64,000 bases of DNA from Scatomorpha sp964345235 (GTDB lineage Bacteria > Bacillota > Clostridia > Oscillospirales > Oscillospiraceae), in the NCBI GenBank assembly GCA_964345235.1, contig CAYFQE010000006.1:3653-67652 (forward strand), read 5' to 3'. Position 1 is the first letter of the stretch, and every line of letters begins with the position of its first letter. The translations under genes and the position numbers were made by a program. The notes under the pieces were generated by a model. The model was not told the origin of the DNA. It did no database searches and saw only the letters and a program-made list of their open reading frames with translations. Positions 25,992 to 35,507 of the stretch are shown here, in pieces.

Positions 25992-27345
25992 TAACAATGA
26001 TAAAAAGCTAAAAATAGGTATATTTGTAGACACATATTACCCCGTCATCGACGGGGTTATTGTCTGCGTAGATAACTATGCGCGCGGACTTTCAAAATAT
26101 GCGGATGTAACGGTTTTTACCACAGAAATCCCGAATTATAATGAGGAGGACGATAAAAAGCGACCCTATCGCATAGTCAGATCCGGAGTGATTCAGGCGC
26201 TAAAAGTTGAGGAATATGTTCTGCCGACACCCTCTGTAGATATAGATTTTAATGCGGAGCTATATTCTTCAAGGCTTGATATAGTACACATTAACTCTCC
26301 TTTCACAATAGGGCTTGCCGGGCTTAAGTATGCTTATAGATACGGTATACCTGCGGTTGCAACAGTTCACTCTCAGTTTAGAAAGGACTTCGAAACCTAT
26401 CTTAAGTTTGAACCGCTTGTGGAATTTGCGCTCAAAAAAACCATGACAATATTTGACATGGCAGATGAAGTGTGGGTTCCAAACAGGGGAATGCAGGAGT
26501 TGTATTCGATTTACGGCGGCAAGTCCGAGACCTTCATTCACCCGAATGCAACCGATTTAAAGCCCATAGAAAACAGGGAAGAAAGGCTGAGAGAGCTTTA
26601 TAAAAAATACGGCATTTCAGAAGACGACACGGTTTTTCTTTTTGTCGGAAGACTGATAGAGCGAAAAAATATATTCTTTATTGCAAGAGCCTTAGGCAGG
26701 CTTAAACGGCAGTGCGATAAACCGTTTAAAATGATATATGTAGGAGCGGGTCCCGATGAGGATGCGCTTGTAAACCTTATAAAAGAAGAGGGAATAGAAG
26801 AAAATGTCTTAATAGCCGGTAGAATTTCCGAGAGAGCGAGGCTTGCGGAGTTTTTCGCAGCTGCGGATTTATTTTTATTTCCTTCGCTTTACGATGCCAA
26901 TTCTCTTGTTCAAATTGAAGCCGCTTCGCAGGGAACTCCCACCCTTTTCCTGCGCGGCTCAATAACCTCATCATCGATTGAGGAAGATGTGAGCGGATAT
27001 ATAGCGGAAAATTCTGTGGATAACTATGCGGAAAAACTTCTCGAGATTATGAATCAAAGTCCCGAGCAAAGAGAAAATATTCGTAAAAATGTGCTCAAAG
27101 ATGTTTACAAGCACTGGGATAATCTTGTTATAGAAATGCTTGAACGCTTTAATGAGCTCGTGAACTCAAAACCTGCAAGCAGAGATTTAAGCTTCGAGGA
27201 GATGCTCTCCGATTTCTTTTTGGATGCCAAGAATAAAGACAGGCCCGATTTTGATGAAATAAAAAAGCTCCTCCAAAAACTTGAAAGTCGCAGTAGAAGC
27301 GAGGTCGAGGCGCTAATGAAATCACTTTGGGAGAGCTTTAAATAA
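25984..27345 (+). CDS. Glycosyltransferase family 4 (glycolipid synthase-like)
   Basis: GT-B fold glycosyltransferase, family 4 (453 aa). The acceptor-side start IGIFVDTYYPVIDGVIVCVDNYARG resembles diacylglycerol glucosyltransferases. VHINSPFTIGLAGL, VATVHSQFR, FVGRLIERKNIF, IAGRISERARLAEFFAAADLFLFPS and the donor-site Glu region NSLVQIEAASQGTP are standard GT4 motifs. It overlaps the nucleotidyltransferase gene by 8 nt. A helical tail of about 60 residues (EMLSDFFLDAKNK to the end) may be a membrane or partner contact. Glycosylation of a membrane lipid or similar acceptor at the inner membrane face is inferred. Confidence 0.88.
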   Translation: MADNNDKKLKIGIFVDTYYPVIDGVIVCVDNYARGLSKYADVTVFTTEIPNYNEEDDKKRPYRIVRSGVIQALKVEEYVLPTPSVDIDFNAELYSSRLDIVHINSPFTIGLAGLKYAYRYGIPAVATVHSQFRKDFETYLKFEPLVEFALKKTMTIFDMADEVWVPNRGMQELYSIYGGKSETFIHPNATDLKPIENREERLRELYKKYGISEDDTVFLFVGRLIERKNIFFIARALGRLKRQCDKPFKMIYVGAGPDEDALVNLIKEEGIEENVLIAGRISERARLAEFFAAADLFLFPSLYDANSLVQIEAASQGTPTLFLRGSITSSSIEEDVSGYIAENSVDNYAEKLLEIMNQSPEQRENIRKNVLKDVYKHWDNLVIEMLERFNELVNSKPASRDLSFEEMLSDFFLDAKNKDRPDFDEIKKLLQKLESRSRSEVEALMKSLWESFK

Positions 27346-27396
27346 AAATCTATTAAAAATTCATTTATTACAGGTTTTATTTCTTGCTAAAGTAAG

Positions 27397-27966
27397 CTAT
27401 TCAAAAACATGAGGCCAAACAACAGAGCCATATTTCTCAGTGTCAGAGCAATCGCTCATTAAAAGCAGGAGCCTTTCGGGGCCATGCCCCTGTTCCTTGC
27501 CGTGAAATTTCGAAAAGAGCTTCCAGTCACTTTCAAAGCTGACATGGGGCTCATTTTTTTCGCCCTTTTTCTTAAAACCCTCGCTCATACCCAAACTTCT
27601 CTTGTAATACGATATGAGCTCGGGAGTGGCAGGCAAGGTGGCAATGCCCGAAACTCCCGCCAAAAAGGCATCGTCACAAAGGTTTTTTGAAATTAAAGCC
27701 GCATAGCCTCTGCCCCTGAATTCCTCATAGGTTGCAACGGCAAACAGATAAGCGAAGCTTTTACCACCATAGTAAGCTCCGGGAATAAGATAGGCTGCCG
27801 AAACAATTTTACCGTTTACCTCAACAATTCCACAGCGTTCGGGTTTGTAGAGTATTCGATAAAAGCCGTCCAAATATCGCATGTCGTCACCGAAAACAGT
27901 ATGCCAAAGCGATTTTAGGGATGGCACATCATCCAATGTTGAATATCTAAAAACAAACTCACTCAT
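27397..27966 (-). CDS. GNAT family N-acetyltransferase
   Basis: GNAT-fold acetyltransferase (189 aa). FRYSTLDDVPSLKSLWHTVFGDD is a typical N-terminal start, and the acetyl-CoA site is seen in LFAVATYEEFRGRGYAALISKNL (the RGRGYA version of the R/Q-x-x-G-x-G/A motif). The substrate is unknown. The ATG at 27966 overlaps the stop of the DUF2156 gene (ATGAGTGA), which points to coupled translation; a GTG four codons upstream is also in frame. The gene ends with TAG. Confidence 0.85.
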   Translation of the reverse strand: MSEFVFRYSTLDDVPSLKSLWHTVFGDDMRYLDGFYRILYKPERCGIVEVNGKIVSAAYLIPGAYYGGKSFAYLFAVATYEEFRGRGYAALISKNLCDDAFLAGVSGIATLPATPELISYYKRSLGMSEGFKKKGEKNEPHVSFESDWKLFSKFHGKEQGHGPERLLLLMSDCSDTEKYGSVVWPHVFE

Positions 27967-28861
27967 GTTTTTGCTCACGCACCCTGTATTTTTTTAGTAG
28001 GTACAGAGGGTAAAAGCTTTCCTTGGCTTTTCTGAGTCCCTCGACTCCCATGTCTTCCTCGCGATTAAAAAGTTTGATTTCAGGATATTTATTTACCGCG
28101 AATCTGGCAAATTCCCTTGCAATCATCGGGTATGCGCCGGCTATTTCCGAGCTTGCTTTTTCAAAATGTATGTCAAAACAGTCGGAACGAATTTTCTCGC
28201 CTATTGTAAATGCGACTATTTCTCCGTCAGCTCTAAGTACACCTCCTAAGAAATTAAGCTCATCGTAGCGCATAAATCCTCTTATTATGGCAGAATGCTC
28301 CATTTTCATTTCCTCGGTAGCAGGGCCCATTTCATTCTGCCAGTCGGCAAGTATCCTAAGACAGTAGGGGAGATGCCTTTTCTCAAGCTGTTCAAAGCTC
28401 CATTCATAGTTTTTTTCAAATCTGTTGCAGAAGTTGCGCTTTGCGTGAAGCTTTTTTCCCCTCATCTCTGTGAAGGTTTCAGCTTCGTAGATGTAGTCGA
28501 AGCTGTCTCGCTTTTCAAAAAACTCAAATTTACCGGGGAAAGATTTTTCTAAAAGAGCTTTACTCTCATCGGTAACGGATTCAATTCTAATCGGAGCCCC
28601 CTCTTTTTTTGCATTCTCATAAATAAAAGCTATGGCAGGCTCCAAAGGTCCCGAACCGACAGGAAAGTAAAATCGGGTATTCCAACCTGTTCCAAACTTC
28701 ATTATCAGCCTGTCTTTTATCCTAGTCACATATATCCCTTTTTGGCCAAGCCACATAAAGAGGTTTCCAAAGCTGAAGTCTGAGCTCAGCGTACCCTCTT
28801 TCTGAAGGATTTCCATCATCCAATCTCTGTCGCTTATAGATAATTTATTAAAATTTGACAT
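27959..28861 (-). CDS. DUF2156 (LPG synthetase C-terminal-like) acyltransferase
   Basis: Protein of the DUF2156 family (300 aa), a double-GNAT fold related to the C-terminal domain of MprF-type aminoacyl-phosphatidylglycerol synthases. Recognisable parts are LSISDRDWMMEILQKEG, FSFGNLFMWLG, YEAETFTEMRGKKLHAKRNFCNRFEK and CFDIHFEKASSEIAGAYPMIAREFA. No membrane domain is present, so it is the soluble stand-alone form, of unknown acceptor. The start ATG 28861 follows AGGGAG; an in-frame codon at 28888 would overlap the next gene. It lies between a DNA glycosylase and a GNAT gene in one minus-strand operon. Confidence 0.82.
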   Translation of the reverse strand: MSNFNKLSISDRDWMMEILQKEGTLSSDFSFGNLFMWLGQKGIYVTRIKDRLIMKFGTGWNTRFYFPVGSGPLEPAIAFIYENAKKEGAPIRIESVTDESKALLEKSFPGKFEFFEKRDSFDYIYEAETFTEMRGKKLHAKRNFCNRFEKNYEWSFEQLEKRHLPYCLRILADWQNEMGPATEEMKMEHSAIIRGFMRYDELNFLGGVLRADGEIVAFTIGEKIRSDCFDIHFEKASSEIAGAYPMIAREFARFAVNKYPEIKLFNREEDMGVEGLRKAKESFYPLYLLKKYRVREQKHE

Positions 28862-28874
28862 ATAAATCTCCCTA

Positions 28875-29441
28875 TTACATTCTTTCACATATTCTTTTTA
28901 TCTCAGATTCCAAAAGCTTTAAATCCGAAAAAGTTTCGGGTCTTCTCCTCGGGTCTCTGAGTAGGGCAGCGGGATGATATAAAGCCATAACTCTTCTGCC
29001 GTCGATATCGAAGAATTTTCCGTGATCTCGGCTGATTTTAAAATCATCATCAATAAAGTAGGCCGCAGCAATCCTGCCCAAGCAAACAATGATCTTGGGA
29101 TTAATGAGCCTTATCTGCTCTTTAAGCCACTTCTCGCACTCCGCTTTCTCCTCAGGCCTGGGGTCTCTGTTTTTAGGCGGCCTGCACTTGACTATATTTG
29201 CTATATATATTTTACTCCTGTCGAGATATATAAGCTCCAGCATGGTGTCCAAAAGCTTTCCTGCGCGGCCCACAAACGGCTCGCCCTTCAGGTCCTCTTG
29301 CTCGCCGGGGCCTTCGCCGATAAAAAAAACATCCGTATTCTCATTTCCGACTCCAAAGACAACATTAGTGCGTGTTTTGCAAAGCTCACAGTCGGAACAA
29401 GCGTAACAAGAGCTCCTAAGTTCAGTCATATTTTTAAACAA
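28875..29441 (-). CDS. Uracil-DNA glycosylase, family 4 (Fe-S)
   Basis: Type 4 uracil-DNA glycosylase (188 aa), which removes uracil from DNA in base-excision repair. The catalytic and uracil-binding motif is GEGPGEQEDLKGEPFVGRAG, and the C-terminal DNA-binding motif is ALYHPAALLRDP. Iron-sulfur ligands are in the N terminus (Cys12, 15, 18, 21 in SSCYACSDCELC) and in the middle (VKCRPPKNRDP and AECEKW). The start is TTG 29441 with GGGGG 7 nt upstream; an internal ATG at 29429 lacks a ribosome site. Confidence 0.93.
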   Translation of the reverse strand: MFKNMTELRSSCYACSDCELCKTRTNVVFGVGNENTDVFFIGEGPGEQEDLKGEPFVGRAGKLLDTMLELIYLDRSKIYIANIVKCRPPKNRDPRPEEKAECEKWLKEQIRLINPKIIVCLGRIAAAYFIDDDFKISRDHGKFFDIDGRRVMALYHPAALLRDPRRRPETFSDLKLLESEIKRICERM

Positions 29442-29498
29442 ATAAATACCCCCGAGTTTGTAAAATTTAATTTAATTAGCTAAAGATAAAAGCTGAAC

Positions 29499-29527
29499 TT
29501 GTATCTTAAATCAGCTTGTATTATAAT
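29499..29527 (+). promoter_or_regulatory. Promoter of murC
   Basis: TTGTAT (29499-29504), a 17-bp spacer and TATAAT (29522-29527) lie about 50 nt before the murC start. The -10 is inside the palindrome TGTATTATAATACA. Confidence 0.65.
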
Positions 29528-29573
29528 ACATTTTCAGTATTAATATCAAGCAAAGATGCCGTTAGGAGTTAAA

Positions 29574-30950
29574 ATGAGCGATTTCGATAGATTTATGAAA
29601 AAGGGTATGAGGGGACACCTTGTCGGTATAGGAGGGGTCTCTATGTCGCCTCTTGCCGAGGTTTTAAGAGATATGGGACTTCATATCAGCGGCTCGGATG
29701 TTGCCGAGAACGAAAATACAAAGCATCTGCGCGAGCTTAATATAGAAATATACATTGGACATAGGGCTTCCAATCTTCCTGCCGATGCGCAATTTGTGAT
29801 ATTTACAGCGGCAGTTCATGATGACAACCCCGAAATCTGCGAAGCAAAGGCCAGAGGACTTAAGTTATATGGAAGAGCCGAGGCCTGGGGTACGATAATG
29901 AAGGCATATAAAAACGCCCTCTGCATATCAGGCACCCACGGCAAAACAACAACGACAAGCATGTGTACACACATAATGCTTGCAGCAAATCAAGACCCCA
30001 CTGTAATGATTGGCGGCACTCTGCCGATTTTACATGCAAGCCATAGAGTCGGTAGGGGCGACACGATAATATTGGAAGCCTGCGAGTATCACGACTCGTT
30101 TTTGGAGTTTTCACCCACGATAGCTACAATTCTTGATATAGAGGCGGATCACTTAGATTATTTTACCGATATAAATCATATAAAGTCTTCATTCAGACGC
30201 TTTGCCGAACGCACTCCCGAGAATGGAATTGTTGTTGCAAACTACGATGATGAAGAAACAATGAGCGCTGTCGATGGCCTCGATCGGGAGATAATTACAT
30301 TTGGACTCAGCGACAAGGCCGATGTCTATGCGCGAAAAGTAAAACAGGTCGGCATTAGAAGCGAATTTGATATACACTATCACGGCAAAAAACTCACGGA
30401 TGTAACACTACATGTGCCTGGTTTACATAATATAAAAAACGCACTTGCTGCAACAGCTTCATGTATACCTCTCGGCGTAAGTGCAAACGCAATAAAATAC
30501 GGACTTGCCGGTTTTACCGGGGCCGGAAGGCGTTTTGAGTTTAAAGGTAAGTTCAACGGGGCAGACCTCTACGATGACTACGCCCATCATCCGGGCGAGC
30601 TGAAGGTACTTTTGGATGCTGTTACAACTCTTGGTTACGAGAGAGTAATTCTGGTTTTCCAACCGCATACTTACAGCAGAACAAAGGCCTTTTTCGATGA
30701 TTTCCTGCGTCAGCTTAAACGCCCCGATGTGCTGTATCTCGCAGAAATCTATGCGGCGCGCGAGAGCAAGAGGGATATATCTTCAAAAGATCTTCAAGAA
30801 AAAATACCCGGAAGCATTTTCTCAGATGATTTTGACGAGTTGGTTCAAATGCTCAGAAATGCGGCCAGGCCCGGAGACATTATACTAACTGTCGGAGCAG
30901 GAAATGTATACAAGGTAGGAGAAAAACTCATATCTGAAGGAGGGGATTAA
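29574..30950 (+). CDS. murC: UDP-N-acetylmuramate-L-alanine ligase
   Basis: MurC (458 aa) adds L-Ala to UDP-MurNAc, the first peptide step of peptidoglycan synthesis. HLVGIGGVSMSPLAEVLRDMG is the UDP-binding N domain, CISGTHGKTTTTSM the ATP P-loop, EACEYHDSFLEFSP and DIEADHLDYF belong to the central domain, and YDDYAHHPGELKVLLDA carries the Mur-ligase His pair. The ATG 29574 was chosen because TAGGAG lies 7 nt upstream; an ATG six codons earlier has none. The DUF4914 gene follows at 2 bp. Confidence 0.95.
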   Translation: MSDFDRFMKKGMRGHLVGIGGVSMSPLAEVLRDMGLHISGSDVAENENTKHLRELNIEIYIGHRASNLPADAQFVIFTAAVHDDNPEICEAKARGLKLYGRAEAWGTIMKAYKNALCISGTHGKTTTTSMCTHIMLAANQDPTVMIGGTLPILHASHRVGRGDTIILEACEYHDSFLEFSPTIATILDIEADHLDYFTDINHIKSSFRRFAERTPENGIVVANYDDEETMSAVDGLDREIITFGLSDKADVYARKVKQVGIRSEFDIHYHGKKLTDVTLHVPGLHNIKNALAATASCIPLGVSANAIKYGLAGFTGAGRRFEFKGKFNGADLYDDYAHHPGELKVLLDAVTTLGYERVILVFQPHTYSRTKAFFDDFLRQLKRPDVLYLAEIYAARESKRDISSKDLQEKIPGSIFSDDFDELVQMLRNAARPGDIILTVGAGNVYKVGEKLISEGGD

Positions 30951-30952
30951 GC

Positions 30953-32833
30953 GTGAATGTTAATTTTGAGAAGTTTATTTTAGACGAGGAGCTTAAAAAT
31001 CTGCTTTACAACAGCCCATCTGTAATAATTCCCAAAAACAAAGAGGTGCTTTACGAACTTATTTTCGGAAGCCTTCATGGAGATGAGGTTGAGGTAAAAT
31101 ATAAGGTCGGAGACGAGCTCATAAAGGAAGCTCATGTGGTCAGATGCAAAAACGGTGCCGCTGTCAATTTCCCCGAAGACTATATGCGTCGCAGAGAGCC
31201 CGACTCCATGAGAATCGGTGACGATCTCCCGACAGATAAGCCCAGATTTAAAGATGTATACGGATATGATTTTAAAGAGCTTCGCAAAGAGACGCTTGAT
31301 TGGCTGACCAACGGAGAGCTCATTGTTGTGCCGTTTATGTCCGGCGGATATGAGTATGGATATGAATCTCTGCTTGTATGTCCACGAAATGCGGCGTTTT
31401 TCGCCTTTGCGTTGGCGGAGCTCCAATCCTTTTTAGAGATAGATAAAATAGAGAATTTCAAACCGCGTGCAATAGTTTATGTTGCGCCCCCGTTTAGACA
31501 CACACATTTTGAAGGAAAGCAGGTTGTCGTACACAACAGAACAAGCGAATTGCACGAAATCTTTTCCTATAACCTCTATCCGGGTCCTTCCGCCAAAAAA
31601 GGCATTTACAGCGTACTTCTCGATATAGGTGAGGCAGAGGGCTGGCTCACGGCTCACGCCAGTGCGGCCAGAATAATCACTCCCTATGAAAACGAGATAG
31701 TCATGATGCACGAGGGCGCCTCGGGAGGCGGAAAGAGCGAGCTTTTGCAGGATGTCATGCGCCAACCCGATGGCAGAGTTTTGCTTGGCGAAGATATTAT
31801 CACGGGCGATATGCGCTTTATAAATATGAGCGACACCTGTCTTATCGAGCCGGTAACCGACGATATGGCAATTTGTCACCCCGCCCTGCAGACAAATAAC
31901 GGCAGGCTCAGCCTTTATGACGGCGAAAACGGGTGGTTTATCAGGGTTGATGGCATTAAAGAATACGGCAGCGAGCCCACATACGAAAAGATTGCCATAC
32001 ATGCTCCGGAACCGCTGATATTCTTCAATATCGAGGCCGTGCCGCATTCTACTTGCCTGCCTTGGGAGCACTCCGCAAATCAAAACGGTGAGCCGTGCTC
32101 CAACCCCAGAGTTATAATACCCAGAAATCTTGTCAAAAATATTGTTAAAGAAAAGGTGTCGGTAGATGTCAGGTCGTTCGGAGTCAGAATGCCGCCCTCA
32201 TCTGCTAAAAATCCCAGCTACGGTATAATGGGACTAATGCATATACTCCCTCCGGCGCTGGCTTGGGTGTGGAGACTGATTGCTCCGAGAGGTTATAATA
32301 ACCCCAGTGTTGTCTCCGACATCAAGGGACTTTCCAGCGAGGGTGTCGGCTCCTACTGGCCGTTTGCAACTGGCCTCAGGGTAAAACAGGCAAATATGCT
32401 TTTGGAACAAATCATTGATAACTACAACACCCGTTGTGTCCTTATTCCAAACCAGTACATAGGCACATATAAAGTCGGTTTTGCTGCCGAGTGGATAGCC
32501 AGAGAGTATTTGGCTAGAAGAGGCGGCGTGAGAATGAAGCCGGATAGATTAACCCCGGCGCGCTGCTCCCTTATGGGCTATTCGCTAAAGGAAATGAAGG
32601 TCGACGGTCAGTATATTCCCACAGGTTTCTTAAGGCCCGAAACTCAGGAGAGTCTAGGCGAGAAGGGTTACGATAAAGGCGCTGAAATCCTCTACAATTT
32701 CTTTATAGAAGAGCTCAAAATCTACGACAAAGAAAAAGACCTCAACCCCATAGGCCGCAAGATTATCGACTGTGTAAAGTCAAAAGCTCCGGTCGAGGCC
32801 TTTGTGGAAATAGTGCCGTTCGAGCTTTATTAA
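30953..32833 (+). CDS. DUF4914 family protein with PEPCK-like P-loop
   Basis: Large soluble protein (626 aa) that I match to family DUF4914, of unknown function. A P-loop-like motif HEGASGGGKSELL (Gly255-Ser262, Lys261) is followed by VLLGEDIITGDMRFINMSD and TCLIEPVTDDMA. This order resembles the kinase motifs of phosphoenolpyruvate carboxykinase or HPr kinase folds. A conserved-looking C-terminal part (FAAEWIAREYLARRGGVRM) is unassigned. GTG start with GAAGGAGGGG upstream, 2 bp after murC, so both are made from one transcript. A metabolite or protein kinase activity is only a guess from the P-loop. Confidence 0.78.
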   Translation: MNVNFEKFILDEELKNLLYNSPSVIIPKNKEVLYELIFGSLHGDEVEVKYKVGDELIKEAHVVRCKNGAAVNFPEDYMRRREPDSMRIGDDLPTDKPRFKDVYGYDFKELRKETLDWLTNGELIVVPFMSGGYEYGYESLLVCPRNAAFFAFALAELQSFLEIDKIENFKPRAIVYVAPPFRHTHFEGKQVVVHNRTSELHEIFSYNLYPGPSAKKGIYSVLLDIGEAEGWLTAHASAARIITPYENEIVMMHEGASGGGKSELLQDVMRQPDGRVLLGEDIITGDMRFINMSDTCLIEPVTDDMAICHPALQTNNGRLSLYDGENGWFIRVDGIKEYGSEPTYEKIAIHAPEPLIFFNIEAVPHSTCLPWEHSANQNGEPCSNPRVIIPRNLVKNIVKEKVSVDVRSFGVRMPPSSAKNPSYGIMGLMHILPPALAWVWRLIAPRGYNNPSVVSDIKGLSSEGVGSYWPFATGLRVKQANMLLEQIIDNYNTRCVLIPNQYIGTYKVGFAAEWIAREYLARRGGVRMKPDRLTPARCSLMGYSLKEMKVDGQYIPTGFLRPETQESLGEKGYDKGAEILYNFFIEELKIYDKEKDLNPIGRKIIDCVKSKAPVEAFVEIVPFELY

Positions 32834-32850
32834 TTTGATTAATTACATAA

Positions 32851-32884
32851 AAACATCCGGCTTATATAAGCCGGATGTTTTTTT
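32851..32884. terminator. Bidirectional terminator between DUF4914 gene and valS
   Basis: A perfect 30-bp palindrome (32851-32880, arm AAACATCCGGCTTAT) has T runs on both sides and serves both converging genes. Confidence 0.9.
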
Positions 32885-32885
32885 A

Positions 32886-35507
32886 TTATTCCTGTATAGA
32901 TTTTAAGCTTTGTTCAAGGTTTTCAATAAGTGCGACAAGCTTTTCCTCGCGCTCACGCTCTTTGGCGACAACCGCCTCCGGGGCTTTTTCCACAAAGGCT
33001 TTGTTCGAGAGCTTGCGCCTTTGATTTTCAAGGTTTTCTCGAGATTTTTTAAGCTCTCTGTTTATACGCTCAATTTCCTTTTCAAAGTCGATAAGCTCGT
33101 TTAAAGGCATATAGAGTTTGGCACTTTCCGTAACTGCTGTTGCGAGCTTTTCAAGGCTTTCGGGAGCTTCATCTAAAAACTCGATTCCTGATGCATAGGC
33201 GAGTTTTACAAGGTAACTCTCGCCGTCTTTGAACACCTCGCTCTTGTCGCTCAAAATGTAGATAAGCGGTCTTTTGGCAGGATGAACATTCATTTCGGCT
33301 CGAAGACTTCTCACGGCGCCCACAGCGTCCATGATAAGCTCAAAATCAGATTCATCTTCGGGGAATGAGAGCTCTTTATGATATTTTGGGAAGCTGTCAA
33401 CTATGAGAGCGGGAGCATCATGAGGGAAGGCAGAATATATTTCCTCGGTTACATAGGGCATAAACGGATGCAGTAGCCTCAGAATTTCAAGCAGAGTGTA
33501 AAGAAGAACACGCTGCGCTCTCTCGCTGTCCTCAGGGTCGCCGCCTTGAAGCCTTGGCTTTGTAAGCTCTATGTACCAGTCGCAATATGTGGACCATGTG
33601 AAGTCATAAACCTTCGAGGCGGCAATGCCGAGTTCATATTTGTCCATATTCTCTCTGACCTCGCCAATCAGGCTGTTTAGCTTAGAGAGCAGCCATTTGT
33701 CGGGCATAAGGAGCTTGTTAGGCAGCTTGGAGTCCTCAATTTTAAGGTTCATCTGCACAAAGCGGCTGGCATTCCAAAGCTTGTTTGCAAAGTTACGCAT
33801 AGCCTCGCATCTCTCGTAGTAGAACCTCATGTCGTTTCCGGGGCTGTTTCCGGTGATTATGTTGAATCTCAAGGCGTCTGCGCCGAGCTCATCAATCAGC
33901 TCAATCGGGTCTACACCGTTTCCGGCAGACTTACTCATCTTCTTGCCCTCAGAGTCCCTTATAAGACCGTGTATGAGCACAGTGTGGAAGGGGATTTTGC
34001 CCGTATACTCCATGGCTGAGAAAATCATTCTGGCAACCCAGAAGAATATGATGTCATAGCCTGTAACAAGCACATCGGTGGGGTAGAAGTACTCAAGCTC
34101 CGGCGTGTTCTCGGGCCAGCCCAAGGTTGAGAACGGCCAGAGGGCCGATGAGAACCAGGTGTCGAGAACATCAGGGTCTTGCTCAATGTTTTTCGAACCG
34201 CACTTTTCGCAGCAGCAGGGCTCGCCCTTCGAAACCGTTATATGGTCACAGTCTTTGCAATACCACGCAGGGATTCTATGACCCCACCAAAGCTGGCGGG
34301 AAATGCACCAGTCGCGCACATTGTACATCCAGTTTAAGTAGGTTTTTGAGAAACGGTCGGGTATAAATTTAATCTCACCCTCCTCAACAACTCTGATTGC
34401 CTCTTCGGCAAGCGGCGCCATCTTCACAAACCACTGCTTGGAAGATATAGGCTCAACATCGTTGTGACAGCGGTAACAGCTTCCGACATTGTGGACATGC
34501 TTTTCAATCTTTACCAAATATCCTTCATCCGAGAGGTCGTTTACAATCTGCTTTCTGGCCTCATAACGGTCAAGTCCGTTATATCTCTCGCAGTTAATAA
34601 TCTTGGCGTTATCGTCCATTATGAGTATGTGCGGGAGATTGTGACGCATAGCCACTTCAAAGTCGTTGGGATCGTGGCAGGGAGTGATTTTAACACAGCC
34701 CGTGCCGAAGCCGCTTTCAACATAGTCATCGGCAATAATGGGAATTTCACGATTAACAAGGGGAAGAATACAGGTTTTTCCGACAAGATGCGCATAGCGT
34801 TCATCTTCGGGATTGACGGCAACGGCCGTGTCGCCCAGCATGGTTTCGGGCCTTGTAGTTGCGATTATAATTTCTCCGCTTCCGTCGGAGAGGGGATAGC
34901 GGACATGCCAAAGCTTGCCATCTTTCTCGGCGTACTCAACCTCAGCATCCGAAAGCGCGGTAACGCAAACCGGACACCAGTTTATAATCCTTTCTCCCTT
35001 ATATATAAGCCCCTTCTCATAAAGAATCACAAAGGCTTCCTTTACGGCCCTGGCGCAGATGTCGTCCATGGTGAAGCGCTGTCTTTCCCAGTCGCATGAA
35101 CAGCCGAGAGACTTGAGCTGGTCAACTATCTTGTTGCCGTACTTTTCTTTCCACGCCCAAACTCTTTCCAAAAATGCCTCTCTGCCGAGGTCATGACGGG
35201 TGAGCCCCTCTTCTCTCAAGGCCTCTTCAACCTTAATCTGAGTGGCAATGCCGGCGTGGTCATAGCCGGGGAGCCAAAGGGCGTTGTAGCCGTCCATACG
35301 CTTATATCTTATTAATACATCCTGTATGGTCTCATCAAAAGCGTGCCCCAGATGGAGCTGACCGGTGACATTCGGAGGAGGAATAACTACGGTGAATGGA
35401 GTTTTTTCAGGGTCAACTTCCGCATGGAAAAATCCGTTTTCCATCCAAAAGTCATAGATTTTCTGCTCTGTTTCTTTGTGGTTATAAACCTTTTCCATTT
35501 CGCGCAT
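32886..35507 (-). CDS. valS: Valyl-tRNA synthetase
   Basis: Class I ValRS (873 aa). Motifs: PPPNVTGQLHLGHAFD (HIGH region), WLPGYDHAGIATQ, the CP1 editing domain (TRPETMLGDTAVAVNP), zinc cysteines (WYCKDCDH and CCEKCGS), and KKMSKSAGNGVDP. The C-terminal coiled coil (about 810-870, EKEIERINRELKKSRENLENQ) binds tRNA. The start ATG 35507 has TGAGG 8 nt upstream. Translating further upstream would run through the T-box terminator and is an artefact. Expression is controlled by the T-box leader just upstream. Confidence 0.97.
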   Translation of the reverse strand: MREMEKVYNHKETEQKIYDFWMENGFFHAEVDPEKTPFTVVIPPPNVTGQLHLGHAFDETIQDVLIRYKRMDGYNALWLPGYDHAGIATQIKVEEALREEGLTRHDLGREAFLERVWAWKEKYGNKIVDQLKSLGCSCDWERQRFTMDDICARAVKEAFVILYEKGLIYKGERIINWCPVCVTALSDAEVEYAEKDGKLWHVRYPLSDGSGEIIIATTRPETMLGDTAVAVNPEDERYAHLVGKTCILPLVNREIPIIADDYVESGFGTGCVKITPCHDPNDFEVAMRHNLPHILIMDDNAKIINCERYNGLDRYEARKQIVNDLSDEGYLVKIEKHVHNVGSCYRCHNDVEPISSKQWFVKMAPLAEEAIRVVEEGEIKFIPDRFSKTYLNWMYNVRDWCISRQLWWGHRIPAWYCKDCDHITVSKGEPCCCEKCGSKNIEQDPDVLDTWFSSALWPFSTLGWPENTPELEYFYPTDVLVTGYDIIFFWVARMIFSAMEYTGKIPFHTVLIHGLIRDSEGKKMSKSAGNGVDPIELIDELGADALRFNIITGNSPGNDMRFYYERCEAMRNFANKLWNASRFVQMNLKIEDSKLPNKLLMPDKWLLSKLNSLIGEVRENMDKYELGIAASKVYDFTWSTYCDWYIELTKPRLQGGDPEDSERAQRVLLYTLLEILRLLHPFMPYVTEEIYSAFPHDAPALIVDSFPKYHKELSFPEDESDFELIMDAVGAVRSLRAEMNVHPAKRPLIYILSDKSEVFKDGESYLVKLAYASGIEFLDEAPESLEKLATAVTESAKLYMPLNELIDFEKEIERINRELKKSRENLENQRRKLSNKAFVEKAPEAVVAKEREREEKLVALIENLEQSLKSIQE

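Noticed and set aside
31433..32083. Long minus-strand open frame (216 codons)
   Set aside because: It is antisense to the DUF4914 gene, which has a start signal and operon context; the antisense sequence has no recognisable features.
34464..35099. Long plus-strand open frame (211 codons)
   Set aside because: It lies wholly inside valS on the opposite strand; valS has all synthetase motifs, and this frame shows no family features or ribosome site.
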